From: Sinorhizobium fredii USDA 205
GTDB lineage: Bacteria; Pseudomonadota; Alphaproteobacteria; Rhizobiales; Rhizobiaceae
Direction: 5' to 3'
DNA length: 64,000 nt
NCBI RefSeq assembly: GCF_001461695.1
Contig: NZ_AUTC01000055.1
Location: 1-64,000, forward strand
Made by a program: the position numbers and the translations under genes. The first letter of the stretch is position 1. Every line of letters begins with the position of its first letter. This document shows positions 27,270 to 40,316 of the stretch, in pieces. The notes below the pieces were generated by a model that was not told the DNA's origin, did not search any database, and saw only the letters and a program-made list of their open reading frames with translations.

Positions 27270-28670
27270 TCAGATTATTCTGAAATATCCGGTCATTCCG
27301 GTCTTTTGATGTTCGATGATGTGGCAGTGGATCACCCAGTCGCCGGGATTGTCGGCAACAAGCGCCACCTCCGCCTGTTCGTCCGGCAGCAACAGGATCG
27401 TGTCGGTCGGCGGCGGCAGAAAGCTTCGCTTGTTCGAGCTCAGGATGCGGAAGCTCAAGCCATGCAGGTGGATAGGATGCGCGTGCGGGGTGCGGTTGGC
27501 GATTTCGAGCACATAACTTTTGCCGAGCTTCAATTCCTCGATCGGTGCAATCGGGTCGGGCGTGTCTCCCGACCACGGAACCTTGTTGAGCGCCCAGAAA
27601 GTGAAGCCGAGCGAACCGCAGACCGATGGTACCGCTTTGTGTTCGGCGGTCGCGGTGAGTTCGAGGGGAATCCGCTTCGCCGTCGAAAGGTCGGCTCTAG
27701 CGACCGGATTGGCGGGCAGGGGAGCGACGTCGCCAAGGTCTCGTTTCAGGGAAGGGCCGACCGCCTGGAGGCTTGCGATCGTCCATGGATTCGACCCGCG
27801 GAAGTTGCCGAGCGTCGCGCGCGCCCCTTCGCTGTCGGGCATGCGCATGACGAGATCGACGCGCTGCCCCGGCCCGATGTCGAGCCGATCGAGCAGGAAC
27901 GGACGTTCGACCGGATTGCCATCGAGTGCGACCACCTTCGCCTCGGCGCCTTCAAGGCCGATCGTGTAGATGCGTGTTACGTCGGTCGCGGCGATCCTGA
28001 CGCGAACGAGCCCGCCGGCCGGTGCGTCGTAAACGGGTTCCTGCTGCCAGTTCGCAGTTCTGACCGTTCCATAGGTGCCGCCGCGCGCCGCATCCCGCGG
28101 CTTGAAGGGGTCGATGTATTTCCCTCCGGCGCCCAGCCGCCAGTCACGAAGATTAAGGACGATTTCAGCGTCGAAAGTCGGGTCTGCCGGGTTCTCGACA
28201 ACAATCAATCCGGTCAGGCCATGGCCCATCTGCGTCAGCGTGTTGCAATGGGGATGGTACCAGAAGGTGCCGGCGTCGGGCGGGGTGAAGAGATAGTCGA
28301 AGTGATCGCCGGGATAGACGTAAGGCTGGGTCATTTCCGGCACGCCGTCCATTGCATTGGCGATCCGCAAGCCGTGCCAATGGATCGTCGTCGGCTCATC
28401 GAGCCGGTTCATGAGCCTTGCCGCATAGGCCTCGCCCTTGCGCATCCGCAGGACCGGTGGCATGCCGGCATGGGTCGTTTCGCCGAGTCCGTATGTCATG
28501 ACGGGCGTGACGCCATCGCCCGCAATCTGCGCCTTCGCGAGCTGCGCCGTGAGGAGCTGGGGTTCGGGAGCCGCCCCGGCGCGTGCGGCAAGTCCGGCAC
28601 CGAGCGCAAATGCGCCGCCAAGTGCGGCCGAGCCCTGGAGGAAAGTGCGGCGGCTGAGCAGCGGCGTCAT
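27270..28670 (-). CDS. Tat-exported multicopper oxidase
   Basis: About 466 aa. Twin-arginine signal SRRTFLQGSAALGGAFALG at the N-terminus. All four copper-binding motifs are present: TIHWHGLR, FWYHPHCNT, HPIHLHGLSF and HCHIIEHQKTGM (type 1, 2 and 3 ligands, with a Met axial position). CueO/laccase-like layout suggests periplasmic Cu(I) or phenol oxidation. The Met-rich insert typical of CueO is not obvious. Start ATG 28670 with GTGGACGTC upstream; a GTG lies at 28679. No copper regulator or efflux gene adjoins it. Confidence 0.93.
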   Translation of the reverse strand: MTPLLSRRTFLQGSAALGGAFALGAGLAARAGAAPEPQLLTAQLAKAQIAGDGVTPVMTYGLGETTHAGMPPVLRMRKGEAYAARLMNRLDEPTTIHWHGLRIANAMDGVPEMTQPYVYPGDHFDYLFTPPDAGTFWYHPHCNTLTQMGHGLTGLIVVENPADPTFDAEIVLNLRDWRLGAGGKYIDPFKPRDAARGGTYGTVRTANWQQEPVYDAPAGGLVRVRIAATDVTRIYTIGLEGAEAKVVALDGNPVERPFLLDRLDIGPGQRVDLVMRMPDSEGARATLGNFRGSNPWTIASLQAVGPSLKRDLGDVAPLPANPVARADLSTAKRIPLELTATAEHKAVPSVCGSLGFTFWALNKVPWSGDTPDPIAPIEELKLGKSYVLEIANRTPHAHPIHLHGLSFRILSSNKRSFLPPPTDTILLLPDEQAEVALVADNPGDWVIHCHIIEHQKTGMTGYFRII

Positions 28671-28744
28671 GACGTCCACATTCTAAAGGGGCCGAGCGGC
28701 TCACGGATGAGTCCGGCCCGCGGCGTTTCGGGAACGGCGCCGTT

Positions 28745-30040
28745 TTAAACCTGATCTTCGCGTTCAGCAATTCGATCGGATCGCGCATCTTGCCGCAGGC
28801 CCCGCCCAGCTTGATGCGGATGGCCGCCGCCGGCCAGCTTGTTGAAGAAGGACGACGTCCGCAGCAGGTTGCGGAACGGCATGGAGCGTTCCCCGGTGGG
28901 AACGGCCTCACGCGCCGTCATCCGCTGCAGCGTGTAGAGCATGAAGAGGAAAAGGACCGCCGCAGTATAGATGAAGAGTGCCCGCGGCCCGAAGAGGTCG
29001 AGCATGAAGGAGGCGAAGAGCGGCCCGATGATGGCGCCGAGCGACCAGAAGAACAGCATGCCGGCGGAAACCAGCGCGTGCTGCCCTTCGGCCGCGTGGT
29101 CATTGGCATGGGCCGAACAGAGCGAATAGAGCGGCATGGCGAAGGCGCCGAAGGCGAAGATGCCGGCGAAGTTCAGCCACTCGTCGCTGCCGGCGCCGAA
29201 GGCGAGGAAGAGCCCGGCAACAAGCGACCCGAAAGTGGCGATCAGGATGATCAGCCGGCGGTCGAACTGGTCCGAGTAGTGCCCGAGCGGATATTGCAGC
29301 ACGACGCCGCCTATGATGCCGGCGCTCATGAACGTGGCAATCGCGGTCACCGACAGGCCGATCCCTTGCGCATAGATCGGTCCGAGCGACCGGAAGGCCG
29401 CGTTGGTGAGCCCGACGACGATGCAGCCGATCGTGGCGAGCGGCGAGATGTTCCAGAGCGCCTGGACGTCGAAGCGGATCGCTTCCGGCGCGACGGGGCT
29501 CGAGCGGTCGGCAAAGGAGATCGGCACGAGCGACAGCGTCAGCGCCATCGAGATGAAGGCGAAGAGCTCGAAGCCGCCGATTCCCACGCCCGGAATCAAG
29601 TATTGCGCGGCGGTCACCGAGCCGAGATCGACCAGCCGGTAGACCGACAGCGTACGCGCCCGGTTGGCATTGGTGACGCTGGCGTTCAACCAGCTTTCCA
29701 CCGTTGCAAAGAGGCCGGCGAAGCAGATGCCGGCGACGAGCCGCATGAGGAACCAGAACCACGGTTCTATGACGAGCACCATGGCGATTGCCGCCGCCGA
29801 AGCGATTGCCGCCATGGCCGAGAAGGTGCGGATATGGCCGATGGCTCTGAGGATTCGGGTCACGTAGACGCAGCCGATCGCAAAGCCGACATTGTAGCCC
29901 GCACCGACGACGCCGATCAGCGATGTCGAAAAGCCTTCCTCGAGCGCCCGCAGGGATATGAAGGTGCCCTGCAATCCATTGCCGCCGATCAGAATGCCGG
30001 CGGTGAGGAGGAGGGGGATCAGCGGGCGAATCTGGGACAT
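28745..30040 (-). CDS. MFS transporter (YcaD-like)
   Basis: About 431 aa with 12 predicted helices and the MFS loop AIGHIRTFS / GHYSDQFDRR between helices 2-3 and 8-9. The protein resembles the YcaD-type putative transporters (GNGLQGTFISLRALEEGFS near the N-terminus), substrates unknown. The chosen start is the ATG at 30040; a GTG at 30058 adds six residues. It lies 74 bp upstream of the multicopper oxidase gene on the same strand, so co-transcription is possible. Confidence 0.88.
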   Translation of the reverse strand: MSQIRPLIPLLLTAGILIGGNGLQGTFISLRALEEGFSTSLIGVVGAGYNVGFAIGCVYVTRILRAIGHIRTFSAMAAIASAAAIAMVLVIEPWFWFLMRLVAGICFAGLFATVESWLNASVTNANRARTLSVYRLVDLGSVTAAQYLIPGVGIGGFELFAFISMALTLSLVPISFADRSSPVAPEAIRFDVQALWNISPLATIGCIVVGLTNAAFRSLGPIYAQGIGLSVTAIATFMSAGIIGGVVLQYPLGHYSDQFDRRLIILIATFGSLVAGLFLAFGAGSDEWLNFAGIFAFGAFAMPLYSLCSAHANDHAAEGQHALVSAGMLFFWSLGAIIGPLFASFMLDLFGPRALFIYTAAVLFLFMLYTLQRMTAREAVPTGERSMPFRNLLRTSSFFNKLAGGGHPHQAGRGLRQDARSDRIAEREDQV

Positions 30041-30220
30041 GGGCGCATCCGGCTTCACGGCGGCGACTCTTGGGGCGGGCGGTCCTTCCTGTTTAACGGG
30101 ACGCCGTCGGTGGGGACAGTCGTGATTTGTGACCTTTTCCGGAATCTTGTGCGGTTGACGTCCGGCGCGGCGAAGATCTTCGGGGCGGAACTGCCGACGG
30201 GCGCGCGGGCGCGTCGCGGC

Positions 30221-30249
30221 CTTGACAAATCCGGCGCATCATGCGCTTT
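30221..30249 (+). promoter_or_regulatory. Candidate promoter of aspS
   Basis: Strong -35 CTTGACA at 30221-30227; the -10 about 17 nt on (CGCTTT, 30244-30249) is poor. It sits about 80 bp before the aspS ATG. Confidence 0.4.
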
Positions 30250-30326
30250 TCCGCCCGACTTTGGCTATGCCGCCGCGCCCGCCTTGGCGAGCCTCGCGCG
30301 GCCCTCTGCAATTCCAGGACCAGACG

Positions 30327-32114
30327 ATGCACCGTTACCGCAGCCACACCTGTGCCGCACTCCGCAAGTCGGACGTCGGCTCCACCGTTCGCCTTTCCGG
30401 CTGGGTTCACCGCGTCCGCGACCATGGCGGCGTGCTGTTCATCGACCTGCGCGATCACTACGGCATGACCCAGGTCGTCGCCGATCCGGATTCGCCGGCC
30501 TTCAAGATGGCCGAGACCGTGCGCGGCGAGTGGGTCATCCGCGTCGACGGAACGGTAAAGGCTCGCACCGACGACACCGTCAACAAGAACATGCCGACCG
30601 GCGAGATCGAGCTTTATGCCGGCGAAATCGAAGTCCTCTCGGCCGCCAAGGAACTGCCGCTGCCGGTCTTCGGCGAGCCGGACTATCCGGAAGACGTGCG
30701 CCTCAAATATCGTTTCCTCGACCTTCGCCGCGAGACGCTGCACAGGAACATCGTCAAGCGCACCGAGGTCATTTCGGCCATGCGCCGGCGCATGAGCGAC
30801 ATCGGCTTCACCGAATATACGACGCCGATCCTGACGGCCTCGTCGCCGGAGGGCGCGCGCGACTTCCTCGTGCCGAGCCGCATTCATCCCGGCACCTTCT
30901 ACGCGCTGCCGCAGGCGCCGCAGCAGTACAAGCAACTGCTGATGGTCGCAGGCTTCGACCGCTATTTCCAGATCGCCCCCTGCTTCCGCGACGAGGACCC
31001 GCGCGCCGACCGGCTGCCCGGTGAGTTCTACCAGCTCGACCTGGAAATGAGCTTCGTCGAGCAGGAAGACGTATGGGACACGATGGAGCCGATGATCCGC
31101 GCGATTTTCGCGGATTTCGCCGGCGGCAAGCCGGTCACCGACAAGTTCCCGCGCATCCCTTATGACACGGCGATCCGCAAATACGGTTCCGACAAGCCGG
31201 ACCTTCGCAACCCGATCGAGATGCAGGAAGTCACCCAGCACTTCGCCGGCTCCGGCTTCAAGGTCTTCGCCAACATGATTGCCTCCAACCCGAAGGTGGA
31301 GATCTGGGCGATTCCGGCCAAGACCGGTGGCTCTCGCGCATTCTGCGACCGCATGAATGCCTGGGCCCAGGGCCAGGGGCAGCCCGGCCTCGGCTATATC
31401 TTCTGGCGCAAGGAAGGCGAGAAGCTCGAAGGCGCCGGCCCGCTTGCCAAGAACATCGGCGAGGAGCGCACCGATGCGATCCGCACGCAGCTCGGTCTCG
31501 AGGATGGTGATGCCTGCTTCTTCGTCGCCGGCGAGCCGGCCAAGTTCTACAAGTTCGCCGGCGAGGCTCGCACCAGGGCCGGCGAGGAGCTGAACCTCGT
31601 CGATCGCGACCGGTTCGAACTGTGCTGGATCGTCGACTTTCCGTTCTATGAGTGGAACGAGGACGAGAAGCGCGTCGACTTCGCCCACAACCCGTTCTCG
31701 ATGCCGCAGGGCGGGCTCAAGGCGCTCTCGGGTGACGATCTTCTGTCGATCAAGGCCTTCCAGTACGACATGGTCTGCAACGGCTTCGAGATCGCATCGG
31801 GCTCGATCCGCAACCAGTCGCCGGAACTGATGGTCAAGGCCTTCGAGAACGTCGGCCTCAGCCAGGCCGACGTCGAAGAGCAGTTCGGTGGTCTCTACCG
31901 CGCCTTCCAGTACGGTGCCCCGCCGCATGGCGGCATGGCCTTCGGTATCGACCGCATCGTCATGCTGATCGTCGGCGCCAAGAACCTGCGCGAGATCTCG
32001 CTGTTCCCGATGAACCAGCAGGCCGTCGATCTGCTGATGGGCGCGCCGTCGCCGGCAACACCGGCGCAGCTGCGCGAGCTGGCGATCCGCCCGATCCCGC
32101 AGAAGAAGGACTGA
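30327..32114 (+). CDS. aspS: Aspartyl-tRNA synthetase
   Basis: 595 aa, bacterial-type class II synthetase. OB-fold anticodon domain (residues 15-110), motif 2 ([16 protein letters not shown]), the GAD insertion domain in the middle and motif 3 (GIDRIVMLI). Start at 30327 follows CCAGGACCAGACG and gives the family N-terminus; the open frame continues 35 codons further upstream but lacks homology character. The anticodon domain has His at residue 33 (RVRDHGG) where the tRNA-Asp-specific E. coli enzyme has Leu, a feature of non-discriminating AspRS. Confidence 0.97.
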   Translation: MHRYRSHTCAALRKSDVGSTVRLSGWVHRVRDHGGVLFIDLRDHYGMTQVVADPDSPAFKMAETVRGEWVIRVDGTVKARTDDTVNKNMPTGEIELYAGEIEVLSAAKELPLPVFGEPDYPEDVRLKYRFLDLRRETLHRNIVKRTEVISAMRRRMSDIGFTEYTTPILTASSPEGARDFLVPSRIHPGTFYALPQAPQQYKQLLMVAGFDRYFQIAPCFRDEDPRADRLPGEFYQLDLEMSFVEQEDVWDTMEPMIRAIFADFAGGKPVTDKFPRIPYDTAIRKYGSDKPDLRNPIEMQEVTQHFAGSGFKVFANMIASNPKVEIWAIPAKTGGSRAFCDRMNAWAQGQGQPGLGYIFWRKEGEKLEGAGPLAKNIGEERTDAIRTQLGLEDGDACFFVAGEPAKFYKFAGEARTRAGEELNLVDRDRFELCWIVDFPFYEWNEDEKRVDFAHNPFSMPQGGLKALSGDDLLSIKAFQYDMVCNGFEIASGSIRNQSPELMVKAFENVGLSQADVEEQFGGLYRAFQYGAPPHGGMAFGIDRIVMLIVGAKNLREISLFPMNQQAVDLLMGAPSPATPAQLRELAIRPIPQKKD

Positions 32115-32120
32115 GCTTCA

Positions 32121-32228
32121 CGACAGCGCCGCGCGTCTTATGAGACGCGCAAAGGTCGCTGTAGCACTTTCATTGCTGCATGTTTTTTCCTTGAACCGGC
32201 TACGATTTAAGGAAACATGCAGTAGAAG
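32121..32228. repeat. Full palindromic mosaic repeat (modules A+B+C)
   Basis: Module A: arms CGACAGCG (32121-32128) / CGCTGTAG (32157-32164) with inner GCGCGTCT / AGACGCGC and AAAGGT. It is joined to a second palindrome CTGCATGTTT (32176-32185) / AAACATGCAG (32213-32222), inside which TTTCCTT pairs with AAGGAAA around CGATTT. The same A+B+C arrangement occurs inverted at 53820-53918. It lies immediately after aspS. Confidence 0.9.
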
Positions 32229-32234
32229 CGACAG

Positions 32235-32268
32235 AAAACCCGGCGAGACCATCGCCGGGTTTTTCTTT
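32235..32268 (+). terminator. Rho-independent terminator of aspS
   Basis: Perfect 12-bp stem AAAACCCGGCGA (32235-32246) / TCGCCGGGTTTT (32252-32263) with a GACCA loop, followed by TCTTT. It lies about 120 bp after the aspS stop, beyond the mosaic repeat. Confidence 0.88.
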
Positions 32269-32367
32269 GGTCGGGCTGCGTCATCCGACTGCTCGCCTTG
32301 ACAGTGATTCTTTTGAAGCGTTCCCTTATTCCGCTGCCCCGGAGCAGCGCATCGATGGAGAGCAACG

Positions 32368-32748
32368 ATGGCGAAGAACGTCAAGGATCTGCTGGCGGAA
32401 GCGAATAGTGCCGTCCCGAAATTGTCTCCCGCCGAAGCCGCCGAAAAGGTGCACTCAGGTGATGTGCTCATCGTGGACGTCCGTGATCCGACAGAAGTCC
32501 AGCAAACCGGCAAGCTCAAGGGGGCGTTGAACGTCTCACGAGGCATGCTGGAATTTCGAGCAGATCCGGAGAGCCAGTACCACAACCCAGCCTTTCAGAA
32601 GGACAGAACCATCCTTCTGCATTGCGCCTCCGGCGTCCGTTCCGCTCTTGCGGGCAAGACCCTCCAGGAGATGGGCTATACCTCGGTTTTCAATATTGGC
32701 GGCTTCAAGGAACTGGCCGAAGCAGGGATCGACACCGAGCCCGCATGA
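32368..32748 (+). CDS. Rhodanese-like domain protein
   Basis: 126 aa, single rhodanese domain. Active-site loop CASGVRS with the catalytic Cys, preceded by VLIVDVRDPTEVQQTGKLKGA. Such single-domain rhodaneses move sulfane sulfur; the acceptor is unknown. No signal peptide, so cytoplasmic. TTGACA at 32298-32303 may be its -35. Ends about 95 bp from the converging groEL gene. Confidence 0.9.
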   Translation: MAKNVKDLLAEANSAVPKLSPAEAAEKVHSGDVLIVDVRDPTEVQQTGKLKGALNVSRGMLEFRADPESQYHNPAFQKDRTILLHCASGVRSALAGKTLQEMGYTSVFNIGGFKELAEAGIDTEPA

Positions 32749-32842
32749 GCCATCAGTTCACCTCGCGAGCAGGCAAGCTCTGGACGTGGGACGTGACCGT
32801 ACCCCGTCCCTGATCGCCAGCCACGCCTAAGCGTTCCGCTAC

Positions 32843-34495
<1,653 letters not shown>

Positions 34496-34593
34496 TCAGG
34501 TACTCCTACCGGCAGCGGCCGGGCCTCACGAATGAACCCTTGCCGGCCGCAGGAGCGAGACGATGGCCTCGTCCTGAGGCGGAAGGTTCGCAG

Positions 34594-34812
34594 TCATTCC
34601 TCATCGACGTCGGGCGTCAGGATGTCGATAAGCGCGGCAACCCGGCCGGCCGGAAGATGGCGGCCCTCGCCGATCAGGGCTTCGTCGTTGTTGACCCAGG
34701 CAATCGCTTCGGCAAGTTCACTCGCGGTCGCGCCCGTCGCAAGAAGTTCGGCCATCAGGGTTTCGTCGACCGGGCCGAGAATGGCGGTGATATCCGAATG
34801 CTTCAGTCCCAT
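34594..34812 (-). CDS. Small acidic protein of unknown function upstream of groEL
   Basis: 72 aa starting MGLKHSDITAILGPVDETLM and ending DILTPDVDEE, with a strong AAGGAGGACGCA ribosome site before the ATG at 34812. Predicted mostly helical: ELLATGATASELAEAIAWV, then NNDEALIGEG, then a C-terminal helix. Acidic, no signal peptide, no cysteines. I do not recognise a named family. It is co-oriented with groEL, 122 bp apart with no terminator visible between, so the two are probably one transcript. A longer reading to 34863 starts at a non-ATG codon without a ribosome site. Confidence 0.8.
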   Translation of the reverse strand: MGLKHSDITAILGPVDETLMAELLATGATASELAEAIAWVNNDEALIGEGRHLPAGRVAALIDILTPDVDEE

Positions 34813-34875
34813 TGCGTCCTCCTTCCGCTTTTCTTCGGTCGGGAATGCACAAACTGCCGGCAAACCATGTCGAGA

Positions 34876-34904
34876 TAGATAGGCCGGCGCCGGCGAGCAT
34901 CAAG
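34876..34904 (-). promoter_or_regulatory. Candidate promoter of the small-protein-groEL unit
   Basis: Minus strand: CTTGAT (34904-34899), 17-nt spacer, TATCTA (34881-34876). It lies 64 bp before the 72-aa gene. The spacing fits a housekeeping promoter; a heat-shock (RpoH) type is not excluded. Confidence 0.45.
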
Positions 34905-34933
34905 CGCCACATCGCAACATCGATCGCAGCAAC

Positions 34934-34962
34934 AAAAAAAGCCTGGCGGAGTTCGCCAGGCT
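34934..34962 (-). terminator. Rho-independent terminator of the 397-aa secreted protein gene
   Basis: Minus-strand stem AGCCTGGCG / CGCCAGGCT (34962-34954 with 34948-34940), AACTC loop, then T7 (34940-34934). It separates this gene from the downstream groEL unit. Confidence 0.92.
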
Positions 34963-35004
34963 TGGACACGAAGGCCGCTCCGAGTCGCGGCGTTTCATGG
35001 TGCG

Positions 35005-36198
35005 TCAGTCGTTCGCCGTCACCTTGACGCCGAGAACCGATGGGATGGTGTTCGGCGCGCCCATGGCGGCACCCATGATCATCGGGAACGGCACGGGCTT
35101 TTCCGGTTCGGCGCTGATCGTCAGGCTCTTCGGCGCGTCGAGATAGGCGTTGACCGCGGCTGACACCTGGTTCTGCAGTTCCGGCAGGTTCAACTGCGCC
35201 ATCATGATCGGCACGAGACCCTTCAGCGACTGTGCCATCTGCTCGCCGGTGACGCCCTGCTGGCTGCCGGCATAGTCGAGCGCCTTCTTGGTGATCGAGG
35301 CGTCGTCGAAACGGATCGAGGCGCTGTTGAACGTCAGTTGCTGCATGAGGCCGAGCATGGCGAGGCCCATTGCCTGGTTGGCCTCTTCCTTGTTCGGATT
35401 GGCTTGCGCGGCCTTGTTCGCCTCCTGCAACGCCTTCAGGAACTGGAGCGTGTAGCCGGAAAAATCCATGGCGATGTTCAACCGGCCGACGTTCCTGAAG
35501 TCGAAGGCGTATTCCTCAACGGCGAGATTGCCGCTCTCGAGTTCCCAGCTTCCCTTCATCGTCATCTGGCCGTCGAGCTGCTTCACGTCGAGCTTCTCGA
35601 TCGCATCCTTCGCCTTGGCGTCCTCCACATCCGAGAGGTCCGCGTACAGTCCGGCCAATGTCGCATCGAAGTCGAAGCCGGCGTCATTTTCCTGCCGGTT
35701 CAGATTGCTGTCGATGCTGGCGATCTTGAAGACGTCCTTGCCCTTGACCTTGACCTCGATCGGACCGGTGCCGAAGCTCTCGTAGAGCAGAACGTCGTCG
35801 ATCGTGCCGCCCGAGGCATTGCCCGGAATGGAAAGGCCGCCGATCGCGATATCCTTTATGGAGACGCTGTCCTCTTTCTCGCTGACATTCACATCCGCGA
35901 AGGAGACCGTTTCGGCAGTGTAGCCGCCGTCATCGCTTTCCTCGACGCCTTCGAACGTCACGTCGCCTATGTTGATCGACTCGCCGGGCTGTCCTGTCAC
36001 TTGCAGCTTCACGCCGCTTGCCGTCACCACGTCGCCGTCCGCCTCCGCCTTGTCGAAGGCGAGCGAGGTGCCGTTCACCTCGAGTGCGGCACTCAGTTTC
36101 TTTATCATGTCCGCGCCGTCCAGGGCGAGGGCCGGGCCGGCAAGCGTGAGGAAGGCGGCGCTGGCCATCATCAGGCGGATCTTGCGCGTATTCATCAT
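35005..36198 (-). CDS. Secreted protein of unknown function, conserved rhizobial type
   Basis: 397 aa. Signal peptide MMNTRKIRLMMASAAFLTLAG, cleaved near ALA-LDG. The mature protein is acidic, without Cys, and is made of repeating beta-rich segments (VTFEGVEESDDGGY, VSIKDIAIGGLSIPG, LDVKQLDGQMTMKGSWELE, VGRLNIAMDFSGYTL) followed by helical repeats. The beta-ladder look is reminiscent of AsmA/DUF945-like periplasmic proteins, but I cannot assign a family. It is monocistronic with its own strong terminator and divergent from parC. Confidence 0.82.
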   Translation of the reverse strand: MMNTRKIRLMMASAAFLTLAGPALALDGADMIKKLSAALEVNGTSLAFDKAEADGDVVTASGVKLQVTGQPGESINIGDVTFEGVEESDDGGYTAETVSFADVNVSEKEDSVSIKDIAIGGLSIPGNASGGTIDDVLLYESFGTGPIEVKVKGKDVFKIASIDSNLNRQENDAGFDFDATLAGLYADLSDVEDAKAKDAIEKLDVKQLDGQMTMKGSWELESGNLAVEEYAFDFRNVGRLNIAMDFSGYTLQFLKALQEANKAAQANPNKEEANQAMGLAMLGLMQQLTFNSASIRFDDASITKKALDYAGSQQGVTGEQMAQSLKGLVPIMMAQLNLPELQNQVSAAVNAYLDAPKSLTISAEPEKPVPFPMIMGAAMGAPNTIPSVLGVKVTAND

Positions 36199-38883
<2,685 letters not shown>

Positions 38884-38973
38884 TTGCCGGACCTTCGGCT
38901 CCCCTGGTCGCTGGTTCGGATCTGTTTATCCACAGCTTCCGCGTCTCATTCGCCGACGGCCGCAACTCTTCGA

Positions 38974-39008
38974 TGTTTCCTTAAATCGGCCGCGATTTGC
39001 CGAATGAT
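38974..39008. repeat. Partial mosaic repeat (module C fragment)
   Basis: TGTTTCCTTAAATCGGCCGC and the following GATTTGCCGAATGATGC match the inner part of the full mosaics at 32.2 and 53.8 kb (TGTTTCCTTAAATCG...CGATTT) but lack modules A and B. It ends about 20 bp before the ArsR-like gene. Confidence 0.6.
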
Positions 39009-39028
39009 GCGCCGGAGAGAGGAACGCG

Positions 39029-39352
39029 ATGATCTCGGCTCTTGACGATACATTGTTGGCGCTCGCCGATCCCACGCGCCGCCGCATATTCGAAGTCCTG
39101 TTTGCTGGTGAAACCGCCATTGCGGACGTCGCCACTGCGGTCGGCGCCGAACAGGACGAGTTGTCAAATCACATGGTGATACTGGAGGAGGCGGGGCTGA
39201 TTACCCGCCGGCACAAGGACGATCGCGAAGTGGTCGCCGCCGATCCGGGCCCATTGGAGGTCGCGGCGGAATGGATCAACACCAATCGGGAGCTCTGGGC
39301 GATGCGATCGCAGATCGAGGAAACGGGGCCCGCTCCGGCCCCCCCGCAGTGA
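39029..39352 (+). CDS. ArsR-family winged-helix regulator
   Basis: 107 aa. An ArsR-type wHTH: LALADPTRRRIFEVLFAGE, recognition helix region EQDELSNHMVILEEAGLI, then a beta-wing RRHKDDREVVAAD. The usual ArsR metal-binding ELCVC is absent, so it is not a classical metal sensor; ligand unknown. Preceded by a GAGAGGAACGCG ribosome site. Adjacent genes give no obvious target. Confidence 0.85.
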   Translation: MISALDDTLLALADPTRRRIFEVLFAGETAIADVATAVGAEQDELSNHMVILEEAGLITRRHKDDREVVAADPGPLEVAAEWINTNRELWAMRSQIEETGPAPAPPQ

Positions 39353-39355
39353 CTC

Positions 39356-39399
39356 CTGCAGCGCCGCGCGTCTGATCAGACGCGCACGGGTCGCTGCAG
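39356..39399. repeat. Rhizobial palindromic repeat, module A
   Basis: Outer arms CTGCAGCG (39356-39363) / CGCTGCAG (39392-39399). The inside is a perfect 20-bp palindrome GCGCGTCTGA-TCAGACGCGC (39366-39385). It fills the gap between the convergent ArsR-like and DMT genes and may act as a bidirectional terminator-like structure. Confidence 0.9.
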
Positions 39400-39401
39400 C
39401 A

Positions 39402-40313
39402 TCAGCCGGTAAATGGCAATTCTGCACAGGGAAGCCGCGCCTTCGCCGCCTTGCTGCGCATCTGCCAGAGCGAATGGCCGAGCAAAGCGAGAATGAGGAT
39501 TGTGCCGCCAATGACCGTTTGGAGAGTGGGCATCTCGGAAAAGACGACCCACACCCAGATCGGCGCCAGGATCGTCTCGAGCAGGTAAAACATCCCCACT
39601 TCCGGCGCCGAGAGATACCGCGGTCCCGTCGCCAGACAAAAGAAGGCGACAGGGATCATCACCAGCCCGTTGAAGAGAATGTAGCCCGGTTCGGCAATGG
39701 CGATTCCGCTCGCTGGCAGGAGCATGAGCGCCGCGAGCGCCGGGAAGATCGCCGTCGTCAGCGGCACCAGCGCCATGTCCCGTCCGTCGGCGCGGCTGAT
39801 CGTGATGGCGCTCGCCAGCAGGAAGGCGGAGCAGGCGGCCATGGCGTCGCCGAACAGGTGCCCGCTTTCAAGCCCGTCCTGGACGATCACCCCGACGCCG
39901 AGAAGCATGATCGCCATCGTCAGCAGCGTCGCGTTGGAGGGCCGCTCCTTCAGGAAGATCCAGGAAAGGATCGCTGCGAACATCGAGGTGAAGGCGAGGA
40001 TGAAGACGACGTTTGCCGTCGACGTGTTGAATACCGCGAGCAGGAAGGTGAAGGAATTGATGCCGTAAAAAAGGCCGGCGATTAGCCCGGCCTTGCCGGG
40101 GATCAGCGCGATGCGGCGGCGGAGCACGCGATTGATGAAGAACCAGGCGGCAATCGCCACCGCAAAGGTCGACAGGCTGCGCACGGCGAGGATAGACCAC
40201 ACTTCACCGTCTGCCGAACGGATCAGCGGGATGTCGAAGGAAAGCGCAAGGCCGCCGAGGCCCGTGATGGCAAGGCCGCGCCGGTGCCGGGCGGCGTCAG
40301 AGGAGGGGGTCAA
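39402..40313 (-). CDS. DMT-superfamily (EamA) transporter
   Basis: 303 aa with ten hydrophobic segments in two EamA repeats, as in drug/metabolite exporters (SMFAAILSWIFLKERPS closes the first, LLETILAPIWVWVVFSEMP is in the second). Substrate unknown. Starts at TTG 40313, three bases after the bpt stop, so it is probably translated by coupling to bpt. Confidence 0.87.
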   Translation of the reverse strand: MTPSSDAARHRRGLAITGLGGLALSFDIPLIRSADGEVWSILAVRSLSTFAVAIAAWFFINRVLRRRIALIPGKAGLIAGLFYGINSFTFLLAVFNTSTANVVFILAFTSMFAAILSWIFLKERPSNATLLTMAIMLLGVGVIVQDGLESGHLFGDAMAACSAFLLASAITISRADGRDMALVPLTTAIFPALAALMLLPASGIAIAEPGYILFNGLVMIPVAFFCLATGPRYLSAPEVGMFYLLETILAPIWVWVVFSEMPTLQTVIGGTILILALLGHSLWQMRSKAAKARLPCAELPFTG

Positions 40314-40316
40314 TCG

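Noticed and set aside
28790..31024. 744-codon plus-strand frame spanning the MFS gene and the aspS start
   Set aside because: Crosses two real genes and an intergenic region with no ribosome site; Arg/Glu-rich antisense artefact.
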